From positions 1 to 34,393 of the forward strand of contig JALSTP010000190.1 of NCBI GenBank assembly GCA_026983675.1: a stretch of DNA of 34,393 nt. Reading direction: 5' to 3'. This DNA is from Sedimenticola sp. Lineage in GTDB: Bacteria; Pseudomonadota; Gammaproteobacteria; Chromatiales; Chromatiaceae. The translations under genes were made by a program, and so were the position numbers. Below are positions 32,329-34,393 of this stretch, one piece after another. Position 1 is the first letter of the stretch; every line of letters begins with the position of its first letter. The notes beneath the pieces were generated by a model. That model was given only the letters and a program-made list of their open reading frames with translations, searched no databases and was not told the origin of the DNA.

Positions 32329-32347
32329 TATTATTATTAACCCTGCC
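32329..32347 (+). repeat. Degenerate solitary MITE-family end after the carbonic anhydrase gene
   Basis: TATTATTATTAACCCTGCCA begins directly after the carbonic anhydrase stop. It shares the first 15 bases of the repeat-family ends, then differs. It sits between convergent genes. Confidence 0.45.
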
Positions 32348-32369
32348 ATGGCCGGCGTTGTAATCGCGG

Positions 32370-32747
32370 CTATTTTCTGTACGAGGTTTTGGCCGACTGA
32401 AGCAGCAACTCAGCACGCTTGTGGAGCACCGTTCCAGGTTTGGCGGCCTTGACGATCGCCCCCAGAAGCTCGACCCGGGGGGCCTTTCCCGCAAAAGTCA
32501 GTATCTTGCCTTCCACATAGCGATTCAACAGCCGCTCCGCCTCCTTGGCATTGAGGTCGGACAGGGTAACACCGATTTCCTTCTCCAGCGGGCTTGCCGT
32601 CGCCATGCCACTGACGCCCGCCGACAACGCTACCGCAAGCAGCAGCGGAGATAACCATGCGGACCTCCTGAGCCCCCATCGCCCCAAGCCGCCTCGCTTT
32701 GTGAACCCTGGATACGACACATTGCACATACGGGCCAATATCTTCAT
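32370..32747 (-). CDS. Small exported protein downstream of iscX
   Basis: A 125-residue protein I do not recognise. After a long basic N-terminus (MKILARMCNVSYPGFTKRGG) comes RRSAWLSPLLLAVALSAGVSG, a signal peptide or anchor with cleavage near ATA-SP. The mature part of about 78 residues is helical and charged: IGVTLSDLNAKEAERLLNRY and HKRAELLLQSAKTSYRK. GAGGTG lies five bases before ATG 32747; a longer frame reaching 32960 overlaps iscX out of phase and is rejected. It starts 31 bases after the iscX stop and may be read from the isc operon, but an envelope protein is unusual there. Confidence 0.7.
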   Translation of the reverse strand: MKILARMCNVSYPGFTKRGGLGRWGLRRSAWLSPLLLAVALSAGVSGMATASPLEKEIGVTLSDLNAKEAERLLNRYVEGKILTFAGKAPRVELLGAIVKAAKPGTVLHKRAELLLQSAKTSYRK

Positions 32748-32778
32748 ATCACACCTCGTTGCTGTGACCTGTTGAACC

Positions 32779-32979
32779 TTATTCCCTCTCGTCGATCCAT
32801 GCCATCTGAATCGCTTCCAGCACTTTCTCTCCAGAATGATCGGGGTCGTCGTCGAATTCGTCAAGCGCCACGACCCAATTGCGCAAATCCACAAAGTTGA
32901 CGGTTTTGGGATCCACTCCAGGGTATTTCTCATCGAGTTCGATGGCAATATCCAGCACATCCGTCCATTTGAGACCCAT
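32779..32979 (-). CDS. iscX: IscX, Fe-S assembly regulator
   Basis: IscX is a 66-residue acidic protein that binds IscS and iron and modulates the rate of cluster assembly with frataxin. The sequence MGLKWTDVLDIAIELDEKYP, VNFVDLRNWVVALDEFDDDP and EKVLEAIQMAWIDE matches the family over its whole length. AGGAGGT lies five bases before ATG 32979. It follows fdx by eight bases, in the standard order hscA-fdx-iscX. Confidence 0.96.
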   Translation of the reverse strand: MGLKWTDVLDIAIELDEKYPGVDPKTVNFVDLRNWVVALDEFDDDPDHSGEKVLEAIQMAWIDERE

Positions 32980-32987
32980 GCGACCTC

Positions 32988-33326
32988 CTAATGACTCTCT
33001 GACACCATATTGATGGTGTATTTCGGCAACTCCACTACCAGATCATCCTCACCCACCACGGCCTGGCAACTCAGACGGGACTCCGGTTCCAGCCCCCATG
33101 CCTTGTCCAACAGATCCTCTTCGGTCTCGTCCGGCTCGTTGAGGGAGTCATATCCCTCGCGCACGATGACGTGGCAAGTGGTGCAGGCACAGGATTTTTC
33201 ACATGCGTGTTCAATCTCGACGCCGTTGGCCAGCGCCGCGTCACAGATTGTGGTACCCGATTCCACCTCGACAACGGCGCCTTCGGGGCAGATTTCCTCG
33301 TGGGGGAGAAAGATGATTTGTGGCAT
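32988..33326 (-). CDS. fdx: ISC-type [2Fe-2S] ferredoxin
   Basis: Adrenodoxin-like ferredoxin that donates electrons in iron-sulfur cluster assembly. The 112-residue protein has the ligands Cys42, Cys48, Cys51 and Cys87 in HACEKSCACTTCHVIV and RLSCQAVV, at the same positions as E. coli Fdx, plus the conserved extra Cys46. The C-terminal LPKYTINMVSE is also typical. ATG 33326 starts 15 bases after the hscA stop. Confidence 0.97.
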   Translation of the reverse strand: MPQIIFLPHEEICPEGAVVEVESGTTICDAALANGVEIEHACEKSCACTTCHVIVREGYDSLNEPDETEEDLLDKAWGLEPESRLSCQAVVGEDDLVVELPKYTINMVSESH

Positions 33327-33341
33327 AACGTTCCGCTGCTG

Positions 33342-34393
33342 TTACTCGAATTCGTTGACTTTGTGGCCGGCCATGGCTTTGGAGATAGTGCTGTTCATGC
33401 GCCGCTCGACATAGAATTCCGCCTGCTTCTCCAGCGCCTTTATCGATGCCTCGATGAGGACATGATCCGTGCCCTCACTCACGTCCACAAGTTTCTGCAA
33501 TGCCTTCTCGATACCGGCCCGCTCCTCCCGCGACAGCAAGGCATCGCCGTCTGCGGCAAGCGCCGCTTTGAGCGCCTCGATGACCCGCCGGGCCTCCACT
33601 TGCTGTTCGCGCAGTCGGCGGGCCGCAAGGTCCTCCTTGGCGTGCTCGAAAGATGCCTTAAGCATCTGTTCGATTTCGGCGTCGCTCAGACCATAGGAGG
33701 GCTTGACCTCCACGCTTGCCTTCACGCCGCTGCTTTCTTCGGTGGCCGTAACACTGAGCAGTCCGTCCGCATCCACCTCGAAGGTGACACGGATACGCGC
33801 CGCCCCTGCCACCATGGGCGGTATGCCACGCAGTTCGAAGCGGGCCAGCGAGCGGCAGTCCTGCACCAGCTCCCGCTCACCCTGGAGCACGTGGATCGCC
33901 AGTGCAGTCTGGCCGTCTTTGAAGGTGGTAAACTCCTGGGCGCGGGCCACCGGAATGGTGGTATTGCGCGGGATGATCTTCTCCACCAGCCCTCCCATGG
34001 TCTCGATACCGAGGGAAAGGGGGATGACATCCAGCAGAAGCATCTCGTCCTCGGACTTGTTACCCACCAGGATGTCGGCCTGGATGGCCGCGCCAATGGC
34101 CACCACCTTATCGGGGTCGATGTCCACCAGCGGCTCGGTCTCGAAGAATGCGCCCACACGCTCGCGCACGCGGGGGATGCGAGTGGCCCCCCCCACCATC
34201 ACCACGTCCTCGATCTCCTCCGGCGATACGCCGGCATCACGGAGCGCCCGCCGGCAAGGTATCAAGCTCTTGCCGATCAGCGGGTCGATGAGCCGAGCCA
34301 ACGTCTCCCGGTCCAGGGTACCCTGCCAGCGATCGCCATCCGGCAACTCGATGTCCAGCGCCACGCTTTCAGACCCCGTCAATGCCTCCTTGG
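33342..34393 (-). CDS. hscA: HscA, Fe-S cluster assembly Hsp70 chaperone (C-terminal part)
   Basis: HscA is the specialised Hsp70 that, with HscB, releases clusters from IscU. About 350 codons are present; the N-terminal ATPase half lies beyond the right edge. Diagnostic segments are [58 protein letters not shown] and [16 protein letters not shown], matching E. coli HscA closely through the substrate-binding domain to the C-terminus. The frame stays open to base 34393, so the TTG near 34382 is internal rather than a start. Confidence 0.96.
   Translation of the reverse strand, partial: KEALTGSESVALDIELPDGDRWQGTLDRETLARLIDPLIGKSLIPCRRALRDAGVSPEEIEDVVMVGGATRIPRVRERVGAFFETEPLVDIDPDKVVAIGAAIQADILVGNKSEDEMLLLDVIPLSLGIETMGGLVEKIIPRNTTIPVARAQEFTTFKDGQTALAIHVLQGERELVQDCRSLARFELRGIPPMVAGAARIRVTFEVDADGLLSVTATEESSGVKASVEVKPSYGLSDAEIEQMLKASFEHAKEDLAARRLREQQVEARRVIEALKAALAADGDALLSREERAGIEKALQKLVDVSEGTDHVLIEASIKALEKQAEFYVERRMNSTISKAMAGHKVNEFE

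Overview
This is a stretch of GC-rich gammaproteobacterial chromosome. The evidence for that is the gene set and order: recC-recB-recD, the tail of an ISC operon (hscA-fdx-iscX), YchJ, DUF1631, MsrP/MsrQ and an E. coli-type (type II) beta-carbonic anhydrase. A 12-heme cytochrome and a heme-containing c-di-GMP sensor suggest a respiratory, redox-versatile bacterium, perhaps one of the purple or sulfur-oxidising gammaproteobacteria. Genus cannot be fixed from the sequence alone. I see no tRNA, rRNA, CRISPR array, prophage or intact transposase gene.

Layout. 1-7358 (minus): recC, recB and the start of recD, tightly coupled. 7401-7735: repeat element A. 7780-11328 (minus): a heme-sensor PAS-GGDEF-EAL protein and an HDOD protein. 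11737-15895 (plus): a small conserved protein, a DUF1631 protein, a PilZ protein and a family 2 glycosyltransferase. 15946-17871 (minus): a lytic transglycosylase, an RRM-like RNA-binding protein and YchJ. 17911-18120: repeat element B. 18166-22152 (minus): a 12-heme c-type cytochrome followed by a TPR protein and an exported protein. 22617-24406 (plus): a small Cys-motif protein coupled to a PutP-type symporter. 24575-30945 (plus): a methionine-rich secreted protein, a two-component system, MsrP, MsrQ, MsrB and a lipase-maturation-factor-like membrane protein. 30976-31222: repeat element C. 31262-32328 (plus): rhodanese and carbonic anhydrase. 32370-34393 (minus): hscA (partial), fdx, iscX and a small exported protein.

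The most coherent biology is the 24.5-29.4 kb locus. It encodes an exported protein whose mature part is about 30% Met and is built from two near-identical 26-residue repeats. Next to it lie an OmpR-type regulator with a membrane kinase, the periplasmic methionine sulfoxide reductase MsrPQ, and an MsrB with a signal anchor, a single cysteine and two in-frame starts. This reads as an envelope oxidant-scavenging and repair system: the Met-rich protein is the sacrificial sink, Msr enzymes regenerate it, and the kinase senses the stress. It parallels the MrpX/MsrP hypochlorite system of Azospira, but with two-component control in place of a sigma/anti-sigma pair.

The second notable feature is a family of non-coding elements with ends of the type TTATTAACCCGGCAAC. 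Three long copies (A, B, C) share terminal inverted repeats and an inner core with its own inverted repeats. In copy C the core is inverted relative to the arms when compared with A and B. At least four solitary ends sit at gene boundaries elsewhere in the window.
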